Assembly: GCA_964559535.1 (NCBI GenBank)
Contig: CAZLIC010000012.1
Coordinates: 1 to 64,000 of the forward strand
Direction of reading: 5' to 3'
DNA length: 64,000 nt
Source: CAZLIC01 sp964559535
GTDB taxonomy: Bacteria; Pseudomonadota; Alphaproteobacteria; Rhodobacterales; Rhodobacteraceae
The notes under the pieces: model-generated
What the model saw: the letters and a program-made list of their open reading frames with translations, nothing else
Database searches by the model: none
Told to the model about the DNA's origin: nothing
Translations under genes and position numbers: made by a program
In this document: positions 1 through 7,132 of the stretch, piece after piece
Position numbering within the stretch: the first letter of the stretch is position 1
How the letters are laid out: every line of letters starts with the position of its first letter

Positions 1-207
1 CTACGCGGTGGCGGCCCTCATCAACTCACGTTGAATCTCAACAGGCCCTAGGCCGACAACGGCAATATCAGTGCCGAGCACGAAGCGGTGCTCAGCGGGC
101 CGGTCTAGGTCCGGGAAGTCATGCGCAGGGCCCCTTAGGGTGGCCCGCTGCACCCCTTCAAAGCGCAACGCTCTGAGCGCTTCCCGACTTTCGCACACGG
201 CAGCCAC
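1..207 (-). CDS. C-terminal part of an unrecognised protein, possibly a gene remnant
   Basis: An open frame on the minus strand ends in TAG at base 1-3. The only plausible bacterial start codon seen is a GTG at 205-207, giving 68 residues, but the frame stays open back to a stop near 337. The residues (for example the run VLGTDIAVVGLGPVEIQREL) look protein-like rather than low-complexity. I recognise no family. It lies divergent from cas3 and could be a small gene, the tail of a decayed gene, or a shadow frame. No ribosome binding site was recognised. Confidence 0.3.
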   Translation of the reverse strand: MAAVCESREALRALRFEGVQRATLRGPAHDFPDLDRPAEHRFVLGTDIAVVGLGPVEIQRELMRAATA

Positions 208-445
208 TTCCTGGTCCGGCGAAAGCTGATGGCAAGAGGACGACCCTTCCAGAAATCGGCCCGTCCGCTGACATGGCAGCCATGAAAGTGCAAGACCAGA
301 GCCCCCATGCCCGCCGCCGCAAAACTCGCGATCAAGCTACGGACCCACCGCAGACGAATGCACCAATCAGGCAAAACTACTTTCAGTTCGGTCAACGCGC
401 CATACCAAAGTTTGTTACCATTCACAGAATCAGATGGAGGTAAAG

Positions 446-502
446 ATGCGACCGGCAGGCCAACAGGATCGCCATTTCGCCGACCTGCAGTCGTTACTGT
501 GA
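446..502 (+). CDS. 18-codon upstream ORF in front of cas3
   Basis: A GGAGG box at 436-440 sits five bases before ATG 446. This is the best ribosome binding site in the region. The frame encodes 18 residues (MRPAGQQDRHFADLQSLL) and stops at TGA 500-502, two bases before the cas3 ATG at 505. An in-frame cas3 GTG at 499 would overlap that stop. The cas3 start itself has no visible Shine-Dalgarno sequence, so translation of cas3 may depend on termination and reinitiation at this ORF. A role as a leader peptide is inference. Confidence 0.4.
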   Translation: MRPAGQQDRHFADLQSLL

Positions 503-504
503 CT

Positions 505-3018
505 ATGGGAGAGGACTGGGTAGCTCGCTGGCCCGGCAAAAGCCCAAGCGTGCCTGGCGGGTACGCACATCCGGCAGCCTATCATATGCTTGACGTGGCT
601 GTAGTGGCCGAGCGGCTCATTGCACCTTTTTCTTTCGCCGCCCCACATCGTGACGCGCTGGTCTGGCTGGTCGCGTTGCACGACCTGGGCAAGATCGGCG
701 CACAGTTCCGCGCGATGATCCTGCAAAAGACGCCGCAGGGCGAACACCGGCATTGGCAGGTGACCGAGGTTCTGTTGCGGCATCATGATGCCGCGCTGCT
801 GGCACCCGCTCTGGGCCTGCGCGGGCAGCAGCGGTTCGAGCTTTACGCGGCCACGGCAGGCCACCACGGTCGCCCGCCCAAGGCCGATGCCGACCAGCGT
901 CGGCGCATGATGCTGTCCGCCGGACCCGAGGCAACAGCCGATGCCGCAGCCGCCATCGCGGCGTTTCACGCGCTCTGGCCCGGCGCATCGCTGGACGGTA
1001 TGACGTGGGAGCAGACGCAGATGCTGTGCTGGTGGTTGCCCGGCCTTGTCGCCGCTGCCGACTGGATCGGATCGAACATCGCATGGTTTCCCGCCTGTGC
1101 GCCCGACATGCCGCTTGCCGCCTATCTGGACCGCGCGCGGGAAATCGCCCGGCGGGCGGTGGCCGATGCGGGAATGGCCACACCAGCCACCACCGCCGCC
1201 CCGCTGTTCGATTTCTCTCCCCGCCCGATGCAGGCCGCCTGCGCCGCCATCCCCCTGCGCGACGGCCCCATGCTGGCGCTGATCGAGGATGAGACGGGGG
1301 CGGGCAAGACCGAGGCGGCGATGATCCTTGCGCAGCGGATGATGGCACATGGCAAAGGCAGGGGGCTGTTCATCGCGCTGCCCACCATGGCGACCGCCGA
1401 CGCGATGTTCGGCCGGGCAAGGGACATCATTGGCCGGATGTTCTTCGCCGGCCCGTCGCTGACCCTGGCGCATGGGCGGGCGGGGCTGTCGGTCGCGTTT
1501 CGCGACTTGCAGGGCACCGACCGGAGCAACCCCGATGAACCCAGCTGCGCCCCCTGGCTGGCCGAAAACCGCCGCCGCGCCTTGCTAGCCGATGTGGGGG
1601 TGGGAACGATTGATCAGGCGCTGCTGGCCGTGCTGCCAACAAAGCACGCCTGCCTGCGTCTGTTCGGCCTGTCGTCGAAGATCCTGATCGTGGACGAGGT
1701 GCACGAACTGGGCGATCCCTACATGGCTGTTCTGCTGGCCGAACTGCTGAAGGCCCATGCGGCCCTTGGCGGCTCGGCCATCCTGCTGACGGCTACCCTG
1801 CCGCTTTCCCTGCGCGCCCGGCTTGTCGCGGCCTTCGAGGAAGGCGCGGGGCGCGCGACCCCTGCGCCCGACGATCCGGCCTATCCGGCGCTGACGGTAG
1901 CGGGTGGGGCCGCGCACACCGACTTGCCGCGCGTGACCGGCCCGCGCGGGGTGGTGCGGGTGGCGCGTCTGGCAGGGCCGGAGGCGGCGGTGGACCTGCT
2001 GGCCGCGGCGGCGGCACAGGGGGCCGCCTGCGTCTGGGTGCGCAACGCGGTGGACGAGGCGATTGGGGCGGTGCAGGCGCTGCGCGCGCGGGGGGTGCAG
2101 GCCGACCTTCTGCACGCCCGCTTTGCGCTGTGGGACCGCAAGCGGCACGAGGCGGCGGCGCTGGCGCGGTTCGGCAAGCACGGGGAGGGGCGTGCGGGCC
2201 GGGTGCTGGTGGCCACGCAGGTGGTGGAATCGAGTCTCGATCTCGACTTCGACGTGATGGTGTCCGACCTCGCACCCATGGCCGCGCTGATCCAGCGGGC
2301 GGGGCGGTTGTGGCGGCACATGGACCTGCGGCCTGCGGCGGGTCGTCCGGTCGCCGGTCCGGTCCTGCATGTGGTGTCGCCCGATCCCGCCATGGCAACG
2401 GATGCCCGGTGGCTGCTTCCCGTGCTCGGACAGGGCGCGCATGTCTATCCCCTGCCGCTGCAATGGCGCACGGCGGATGTGCTGTTCCGGGTTGGACGAA
2501 TCGAGGCACCCGGCGGCCTGCGCGCGTTGATCGAGGCGGCGCACGGCGAGGAGGGGGCGGTGCCCGACGCCCTGCTGCGCGCCGAGGCCGAGGCGCAGGG
2601 CAAGGCCCATGCCGAACGCGCGCAGGGCGCGCGCAATGTGGTGGACTTCGCGGCGGGGTTCCGTGCGGGCGCGGGCGGGTGGGAGGATACCGTGTTTCCC
2701 ACCCGCCTGGGCCAGCCGATGCGGGTGCTGGTGCTGGCGTGGCGGCGGGGCGGGCGGCTGGTGCCCTGGGCCGTGGCAGAAACCGAGGCCGACAGTTGCC
2801 AGTTGTCCGAGGTGCGGGCCTCGGCGCGCCGCTTGGCACCGCTGGACCTGCCCGACCAGACTATCCCCGAAATTGCCGCTTTCACCGCCGGATGGCCGGA
2901 CTGGCGGCGGGCGGGGGTGACGGTTTGTCCGGTGGACGAGGATGGGGCGATATGCGCGGGGTTGCGGTATGATGCGGAAGTGGGGTTAGTGTACGTGTCC
3001 TCGCACACGCAGGGATGA
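505..3018 (+). CDS. cas3: CRISPR-associated helicase/nuclease Cas3, type I-E (HD + DExH)
   Basis: This is the effector nuclease-helicase recruited by Cascade to degrade target DNA. With the start at 505 it has 837 residues, normal for I-E Cas3. The start is chosen because the I-E N-terminus (WPGKSPSVPGG followed by a conserved AYHMLDVA stretch) begins there; a longer frame reaches back to 307 but the extra residues look non-coding. The N-terminal HD nuclease shows the His-Asp pair at about residues 59-60 (ALHDLGK). The helicase has Walker A ETGAGKT at about 263-269, the DEVH box at about 397-400, motif III TATLP and motif VI QRAGRLW near 597. The C-terminal Cas3 domain follows. The last codons and the TGA stop (3016-3018) lie inside a degenerate CRISPR repeat, so this gene runs directly into the pseudo-array. 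It is transcribed in the same direction as the Cascade operon but separated from it by about 400 bp holding a separate promoter. Confidence 0.95.
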   Translation: MGEDWVARWPGKSPSVPGGYAHPAAYHMLDVAVVAERLIAPFSFAAPHRDALVWLVALHDLGKIGAQFRAMILQKTPQGEHRHWQVTEVLLRHHDAALLAPALGLRGQQRFELYAATAGHHGRPPKADADQRRRMMLSAGPEATADAAAAIAAFHALWPGASLDGMTWEQTQMLCWWLPGLVAAADWIGSNIAWFPACAPDMPLAAYLDRAREIARRAVADAGMATPATTAAPLFDFSPRPMQAACAAIPLRDGPMLALIEDETGAGKTEAAMILAQRMMAHGKGRGLFIALPTMATADAMFGRARDIIGRMFFAGPSLTLAHGRAGLSVAFRDLQGTDRSNPDEPSCAPWLAENRRRALLADVGVGTIDQALLAVLPTKHACLRLFGLSSKILIVDEVHELGDPYMAVLLAELLKAHAALGGSAILLTATLPLSLRARLVAAFEEGAGRATPAPDDPAYPALTVAGGAAHTDLPRVTGPRGVVRVARLAGPEAAVDLLAAAAAQGAACVWVRNAVDEAIGAVQALRARGVQADLLHARFALWDRKRHEAAALARFGKHGEGRAGRVLVATQVVESSLDLDFDVMVSDLAPMAALIQRAGRLWRHMDLRPAAGRPVAGPVLHVVSPDPAMATDARWLLPVLGQGAHVYPLPLQWRTADVLFRVGRIEAPGGLRALIEAAHGEEGAVPDALLRAEAEAQGKAHAERAQGARNVVDFAAGFRAGAGGWEDTVFPTRLGQPMRVLVLAWRRGGRLVPWAVAETEADSCQLSEVRASARRLAPLDLPDQTIPEIAAFTAGWPDWRRAGVTVCPVDEDGAICAGLRYDAEVGLVYVSSHTQG

Positions 3019-3077
3019 CCCGCAAAGCTCGAAGCTGCATGAGCGCGACTGTTCCCCGCACACGCGGGGATGACTCA
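2994..3077 (+). CRISPR. Two-repeat pseudo-CRISPR between cas3 and cse1, probable cas-regulating crRNA (CreR-like)
   Basis: Repeat 1 (2994-3022) matches the 29-nt array repeat at 22 of 29 positions. Repeat 2 (3049-3077) matches at 25 of 29. Both share A at repeat position 14 and C at position 26, which differ from the main array, so they form their own lineage. The spacer between them (3023-3048) is only 26 nt instead of 32, and starts CAAAGCTCGAAGCTG. Processed like an ordinary I-E crRNA it would have the handle ATGACCCG and seed CAAAGCTC. That seed matches two AAG-flanked sites 75-115 bp downstream. Short degenerate repeats, a non-standard spacer length and a partly matching target in a cas promoter are the hallmarks of CreR/CreA RNAs known from other type I and V systems. 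Its own promoter is not clear; TTGCGG (2962) with TAGTGT (2987) is weak, and read-through from cas3 is possible. Confidence 0.85.
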
Positions 3078-3095
3078 GCCTGATTGGTGCGACCT

Positions 3096-3130
3096 AAGCA
3101 AAGGATGAAGCTGAAAAAGCAGTTGAACAA
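3096..3130 (+). promoter_or_regulatory. Predicted Cascade/CreR binding site 1 (AAG PAM + partial protospacer)
   Basis: AAG at 3096-3098, the canonical I-E PAM, is followed by CAAAG (spacer positions 1-5). Mismatches follow at 6-8, then GAAGCTG matches positions 9-15. In all about 16 of 26 positions agree with the pseudo-array spacer, in crRNA orientation. Part of a 10-bp direct repeat CTAAGCAAAG (3094-3103 and 3131-3140). Partial matching is expected to allow binding without efficient Cas3 cleavage; that functional step is inference. Confidence 0.65.
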
Positions 3131-3132
3131 CT

Positions 3133-3167
3133 AAGCAAAGATCGAACTGCACGAACGTGTTTTTTCT
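3133..3167 (+). promoter_or_regulatory. Predicted Cascade/CreR binding site 2, abutting the Cascade promoter -35
   Basis: AAG PAM at 3133-3135, then CAAAG (positions 1-5), a mismatch at 6, TCGAA (7-11), a mismatch at 12. In type I-E every sixth base of the crRNA is flipped out and does not need to pair, so the 11-nt seed region is effectively perfect. A 32-nt protospacer footprint ends at 3167, the first base of the TTGACC -35 element. If one base is skipped at position 12 the similarity continues (CTGCA, GA, CG), suggesting the spacer is a diverged copy of this site. Confidence 0.75.
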
Positions 3168-3196
3168 TGACCTATCGACTTCCGTTCAGATACGAA
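3167..3196 (+). promoter_or_regulatory. Probable promoter of the Cascade (cse1...cas2) operon
   Basis: TTGACC at 3167-3172 matches the sigma-70 -35 consensus at five of six positions. An 18-bp gap leads to TACGAA (3191-3196); GATACG with a 16-bp gap is an alternative -10. A T-rich stretch (3160-3165) lies just upstream. It is the best promoter candidate in the 400-bp gap before cse1 and lies immediately downstream of the two predicted CreR target sites. Confidence 0.55.
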
Positions 3197-3202
3197 CAGA
3201 AA

Positions 3203-3280
3203 GCGGCGAGGATTGGTCACCCAAACCCCGCCGCTGGTAGGCCCAAACCCGCCCTGTGGTCGTTTGCACCGACCGCAGGG
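3203..3280 (+). other. Two stem-loops in the 5' leader of the Cascade mRNA
   Basis: Hairpin 1: GCGGCG (3203-3208) pairs with CGCCGC (3229-3234), with an inner TTGG/CCAA pairing. Hairpin 2: 3252-3262 pairs with 3270-3280 over 11 bp (one G-U pair) around a 7-nt loop. Hairpin 2 ends nine bases before a strong GAGGAGG ribosome binding site (3289-3295). If transcription starts near 3203 the mRNA would begin with hairpin 1. The role is unknown; possibilities are RNA stability, translational control, or a small structured toxin RNA of the CreT kind. Confidence 0.5.
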
Positions 3281-3303
3281 CACTTGCAGAGGAGGTTACG
3301 ACG

Positions 3304-3477
3304 ATGGGTGCCATACCTGTCTCTGCCTGCCTGAGCGCCCTGAACGTATCGGGGCGCTTCGGGTCAGGCAAGGTCTTTTGCATCAAGAACTTGTCCCCGA
3401 TGAAAGCCCTGAAATGCTCAACCTCGTCACCGACCGCTGGATCCCCGTCCTCGACCATTCCGGCATCCGTCGCCTGA
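3304..3477 (+). CDS. 57-residue ORF overlapping the start of cse1; possible leader peptide or toxin
   Basis: ATG 3304 is preceded by GAGGAGG at 3289-3295. The frame encodes 57 residues (starting MGAIPVSACLSALNV) and ends at 3477, overlapping the first 64 bases of cse1 in another frame. The cse1 ATG at 3414 has no good ribosome binding site, so ribosomes loaded here could be delivered to cse1. The part after 3414 is constrained by cse1. I recognise no family. An RNA or peptide toxin guarded by the adjacent pseudo-crRNA (CreTA logic) is a speculative alternative. It may also be non-functional. Confidence 0.35.
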   Translation: MGAIPVSACLSALNVSGRFGSGKVFCIKNLSPMKALKCSTSSPTAGSPSSTIPASVA

Positions 3478-4862
3478 TCGCGCCTTGGGAAATGGCCGAT
3501 GCCACACTCGCCGCCCCCGACTGGCCGCGGCCCGACCTGAACACCGCCTGTCTGGAACTGCTGGTCGGCCTGGTCCGGCTGACCGATCCGCCGGTAAATC
3601 CCCTGGACTGGGAGGATCGCCAGGCCCCCGACCCCGCCCGCCTGCGCGACCGGCTGGCCCCCTTTGCCCCTGCCTTCGACCTCTTGGGTGACGGGCCGCG
3701 CTTCATGCAGGAACGGGGCGGGTTGCAGGGCGAGGTGCGCCCGGCCGACAGTCTGTTCATCGACTCGGGCGGCGAGGGTGGCGCGCTGACGGTCCGCGAG
3801 GGGCGGTATCCGGCGCTGGACCTGCCCACGGCGGCGATGGCCCTCTACGCAATGCAGACGCAGGCCCCCTCGGGCGGTCGCGGCAACCTGACCTCGCTGC
3901 GGGGCGGCGGGCCGATGACGGTGCTGGTGGACCCCGGCGGGGGGATGTGGCGGCTGATCTGGGCCAACGTGCCCGACGGCAAGCCCGCCACCCCCGCCGA
4001 CCTGCCCTGGATGCGGCGTACGGTGACGTCGGACACCGGGGCGCAGCACTTTCCGCATCAGGGGCATCCGGCGGAAGTGTTCTTCGGAATGCCGCGCCGC
4101 CTGTGGTTGCAGGCCGAGGGAGATCGGGTGACCGGCGTGATCCAGCGCCCCTCGGGCACACGGTATGTCGGCTGGCGGCATCCCCTGACCCCCTACTATC
4201 GGCTGAAAGCCGGGGAAGAGCCGCTTCCGGTGCGCTCGCGCGCGGGCGTGTTCGGCTATCGTCACTGGCTGGGCATCGTCGCGCGGCAGGGGGGCGATCT
4301 GCGCGAAAGGCCCCAGATGGTCGAGGCGTGGGAAGGCAGGGGGCTGGACAGGCGGGCCGAGATCATCGTGGCCGGCTGGGCGATGGAGAACATGAAGGCG
4401 CGCGACTACTGTTTCTCGCGTGCGCCGCTGGTGATGCTGCCAGAGGATCGGGCGCGGTTCCTTGTGGGGATGGTCGAGGCGGCGGACGCGCTGTCGGCGG
4501 CCCTGCGCGGTGCGCTGCCCACCGTGGTGGCCGAGGGCGAGGCGCGCGAGGCGCTGCGCGAGGACTTCTACATCCGCACACAGGATGCGTTCGAGGGGTG
4601 GGTCAGGCGGCTGGCGGGGGCCAACCTGGAGGAGGTGGCGCGCGGCTGGATCGGCGACATGAGCAAGGTCGCGCTCGACATCTTCGAGACGCTGGCGTTG
4701 CCAGGCCTCGCCGACCGGACGGTGCCCGAACAGCAGGTGATCGTTGCGGCGCATCGCGGACTGGCGGGCAGTTTCGCGGGGTACGGCAAGCTGGGGGCCA
4801 AGGCCTACCAGCTTTTGTCCCTGCCCCTGCCGGTGCGCGAAAAGGCGGAGGTGACGGCATGA
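3414..4862 (+). CDS. casA: Cascade large subunit Cse1/CasA (Cas8e)
   Basis: This is the large subunit of the type I-E Cascade complex, which reads the PAM and recruits Cas3. At 482 residues it is close to the family norm of about 500. The start at 3414 is chosen because the protein then begins MLNLVTDRWIPVL, the conserved Cse1 opening; the longer open frame to 3213 has no family-like sequence. The ATG has no strong ribosome binding site and lies inside a short upstream ORF with a good one. The stop overlaps the cse2 start as ATGA (4859-4862). First gene of the seven-gene operon ending at cas2, and the likely target of pseudo-crRNA repression. Confidence 0.93.
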   Translation: MLNLVTDRWIPVLDHSGIRRLIAPWEMADATLAAPDWPRPDLNTACLELLVGLVRLTDPPVNPLDWEDRQAPDPARLRDRLAPFAPAFDLLGDGPRFMQERGGLQGEVRPADSLFIDSGGEGGALTVREGRYPALDLPTAAMALYAMQTQAPSGGRGNLTSLRGGGPMTVLVDPGGGMWRLIWANVPDGKPATPADLPWMRRTVTSDTGAQHFPHQGHPAEVFFGMPRRLWLQAEGDRVTGVIQRPSGTRYVGWRHPLTPYYRLKAGEEPLPVRSRAGVFGYRHWLGIVARQGGDLRERPQMVEAWEGRGLDRRAEIIVAGWAMENMKARDYCFSRAPLVMLPEDRARFLVGMVEAADALSAALRGALPTVVAEGEAREALREDFYIRTQDAFEGWVRRLAGANLEEVARGWIGDMSKVALDIFETLALPGLADRTVPEQQVIVAAHRGLAGSFAGYGKLGAKAYQLLSLPLPVREKAEVTA

Positions 4863-5359
4863 GCGACCGCGAGGTGATCGGCAAGTGGTGGCGCGCCCGG
4901 ATCGGGCTGCGGGAATCGTCGGCGGCGCGGGCGCTGGCCGCCCGGCTGAACCGGGGCGAAGGGGTGGACGTGCTGGCCGAAGCGGCGGTGTTCGACCTGG
5001 GCCGTTCACTGGGCCTGCTGGCGCAGCCGGCGCGACTGGTGCCGCTGGTGCAGGTGATGGCGGCGGTGCGCGAGGATCGCGGCGGACCGTTGCCGCGCAG
5101 GCTGGGGCAGGGCGAGCAGCCCGCCCTGTCGCCCCTGCGGTTCCAGCGCCTGCTCCGGTCCGAGGGCGAGGAACTGGCAAGATTGATCCGCCGCGCTTTG
5201 CCGACGGTAAAGTACGAATGCGACGCAGGCGCGCTGGGGGCCGACGTGCTGCACTGGAACGACGATACCCGCGCCCGCTGGGCCTTCGCCTATTTCGGCG
5301 CGCCGGCCCCGGCCCGCCTGACCCCCGCAGCCCCATCCGACGAGGAGACCGAGGCATGA
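4859..5359 (+). CDS. casB: Cascade small subunit Cse2/CasB
   Basis: The small Cascade subunit, which stabilises the crRNA-target duplex and displaced strand along the belly of the complex. It has 166 residues, typical for Cse2. The N-terminus has the family's tryptophan/arginine pattern (KWWRARIGLRESSAARALAA), and basic helices such as RFQRLLRSEGEELARLIRRA follow in the C-terminal half. It starts in a 4-bp ATGA overlap with cse1 and ends in an ATGA overlap with cas7, so translation is coupled. Confidence 0.9.
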   Translation: MSDREVIGKWWRARIGLRESSAARALAARLNRGEGVDVLAEAAVFDLGRSLGLLAQPARLVPLVQVMAAVREDRGGPLPRRLGQGEQPALSPLRFQRLLRSEGEELARLIRRALPTVKYECDAGALGADVLHWNDDTRARWAFAYFGAPAPARLTPAAPSDEETEA

Positions 5360-6438
5360 CCACCTTCGTGCAGTTCCATGTGCTGACGACCTATCCCCCG
5401 TCGAACCCGAACCGCGACGACCAGGGGCGCCCGAAGCAGGCGACGCTTGGCGGCGCACCGCGCCTGCGGCTGTCGTCGCAGTCGGTCAAGCGCGCGCTGC
5501 GGGAAAGCCCGGCGTTCCAGGCGGGGCTGGCGGGCCACATCGGCACGCGGACGAAACGGCTGGGCGAGGTGATCCAGCGCGAACTGACGGGGCGTGAGGG
5601 GGTGACCCCCGACCAGGCCCAGGCCATCGCGGTGCAGGTGGCCGGCATCTTCTCCAAGCTCGAGGCACCGGCCAAGGGCGAGGCGCAGAAACCGCTGACC
5701 ACCACGCTGGCATATGTCTCGCCCGAGGAATGGGCGCTGGCGCGGGATCTGGCGAACCGGATGCTGGCGGGCGAGAACGTGCTGAAGGACAAGGACCTGA
5801 AGCGCACCGTGCTGCGGCGAGCCGACGGGGCGGTCGATATCGCCATGTTCGGCCGGATGCTGGCCGACGACCCCGACTACAATCGCGAGGCGGCGGTGCA
5901 GGTCAGCCACGCCATCACCACCCACCGGGCCATTGCCGAGGATGACTGGTATTCCGCCGTCGATGACCTGAACAAGCGCGAGGATACGGGCGCGGGACAT
6001 CTGGGCGAACACGGGTTCGGGTCGGGCGTGTACTACCTCTATGCCTGCGTGAACGTCGACCTGCTGGTCGAGAACCTGTCGGGCGACCGGGCGCTGGCGG
6101 CACGGGGACTGGAGGCGCTGGCGCAGGCGCTGGCCACCGCCACCCCGCGCGGCAAGCAGAACAGCCACGCCCACCACCCCCGCGCTATCTATGTCCGATC
6201 CGAACGCGGGCCGCAGCAGCCGCGCGATCTGACGGGGGCGTTCTTCAAGGCCGTGGACCTGAAGTCGAACGACATCGAACGCACGTCGATCCTGGCGCTG
6301 GAGGAAACCGCGCGCCAGATCGACGCCGCCTATGGTGCAGCCTGCGAGGCGTCCAGCGTCATGGACGTGAAGGCAGAGCGGGGTACGCTTGCCGAAATCA
6401 CCGCCTTTGCCGCCGCCTCGGTGCCCGCCGATGCGTGA
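5356..6438 (+). CDS. casC: Cascade backbone subunit Cas7e (Cse4/CasC)
   Basis: The backbone subunit of Cascade; six copies polymerise along the crRNA spacer. It has 360 residues, the normal length. The N-terminus MTTFVQFHVLTTYPPSNPNR and the LRLSSQSVKRALR stretch are diagnostic of Cse4. Later conserved pieces include VSHAITTH near residue 190 and SHAHHPRA near 275. It begins at the ATGA overlap with cse2, and its end overlaps the cas5 start by eight bases. Confidence 0.95.
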   Translation: MTTFVQFHVLTTYPPSNPNRDDQGRPKQATLGGAPRLRLSSQSVKRALRESPAFQAGLAGHIGTRTKRLGEVIQRELTGREGVTPDQAQAIAVQVAGIFSKLEAPAKGEAQKPLTTTLAYVSPEEWALARDLANRMLAGENVLKDKDLKRTVLRRADGAVDIAMFGRMLADDPDYNREAAVQVSHAITTHRAIAEDDWYSAVDDLNKREDTGAGHLGEHGFGSGVYYLYACVNVDLLVENLSGDRALAARGLEALAQALATATPRGKQNSHAHHPRAIYVRSERGPQQPRDLTGAFFKAVDLKSNDIERTSILALEETARQIDAAYGAACEASSVMDVKAERGTLAEITAFAAASVPADA

Positions 6439-7132
6439 TCATCTGGTCTTCACGCTGGACGCCGCGATGGCCGCGATGGGCGAACTTGCGGGGCACGAGC
6501 GGCGCGGCACCTGGACCTGGCCTGGGCGGTCGGCGGTTCTCGGGCTTTGTGCTGCCGCAATGGGCATCCGGCGCGACGGGGATTTCACCCCGCTGGACGG
6601 GCTCGGGATGGCGGTCGCGATGTTCGATACAGGCACCGCCTTGCGCGATTTCCATACGGCGGTCAGCATCCCGTCTTCGGTAGTGAAACGCCCCCAGTCG
6701 CGGGCCGAGGCACTGCGCATCGACAACGGACGCAGCAATTCCACCATCACCCTGCGCGACTACAGGGTGGGGGTGCTGTACGGCGTGGCGCTCTGGGGGG
6801 ACGGGCTGGCGCACGTGCAGGCCGCGCTGCGGCGTCCCGCCTTCACGCTATACCTCGGGCGCAAGTCCTGCCCGCTGGCCGCGCCGCTGAATCCCCGGCT
6901 GCTGTCCGCCCCCGATGCCGCCACGGCCCTGGCGCGCGGCCAGGAACTGCCGCCTTGGCGCAGCGGGGCCCGCGCCGCCCTGCTTGCTACCGAAGAGGAC
7001 CTTCCCGCCACCCGCCACGAGACGCGTCACGACCGCCCCACCGACCGCATCGCCTGGCACTTCGCCCCACGCACAGTGCGGATGGTGACCTGCGACATCG
7101 CCCCGCGCACGGCGGGTCAGGAGGCTGCATGA
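6431..7132 (+). CDS. casD: Cascade subunit Cas5e (CasD)
   Basis: A RAMP-fold protein that binds the 8-nt 5' handle of the crRNA and anchors Cse1. It has 233 residues, as expected. The start ATG 6431 is supported by the family-like MRDHLVFTLDAAMAAMGE and the short overlap with cas7. Other conserved parts are the ALRDFHTA segment and the GVALWG region in the middle of the protein. The stop overlaps the cas6e start as ATGA. Confidence 0.92.
   Translation: MRDHLVFTLDAAMAAMGELAGHERRGTWTWPGRSAVLGLCAAAMGIRRDGDFTPLDGLGMAVAMFDTGTALRDFHTAVSIPSSVVKRPQSRAEALRIDNGRSNSTITLRDYRVGVLYGVALWGDGLAHVQAALRRPAFTLYLGRKSCPLAAPLNPRLLSAPDAATALARGQELPPWRSGARAALLATEEDLPATRHETRHDRPTDRIAWHFAPRTVRMVTCDIAPRTAGQEAA

Noticed and set aside
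207..445. A pseudo-crRNA target site in front of cas3
   Set aside because: A CAAA-x-CTCG-like stretch near 320 and a CAAAG near 410 exist, but neither has an AAG PAM or a continuous seed match, so only the Cascade promoter appears to be targeted.
307..504. N-terminal extension of Cas3 back to base 307
   Set aside because: The extra 66 residues do not look like the Cas3 N-terminus. The conserved I-E beginning starts at about 505, and the upstream ribosome binding site serves a different frame.
3213..3413. N-terminal extension of Cse1 to base 3213
   Set aside because: The residues read like translated leader sequence. The family N-terminus (NLVTDRWIPV) starts at 3414.
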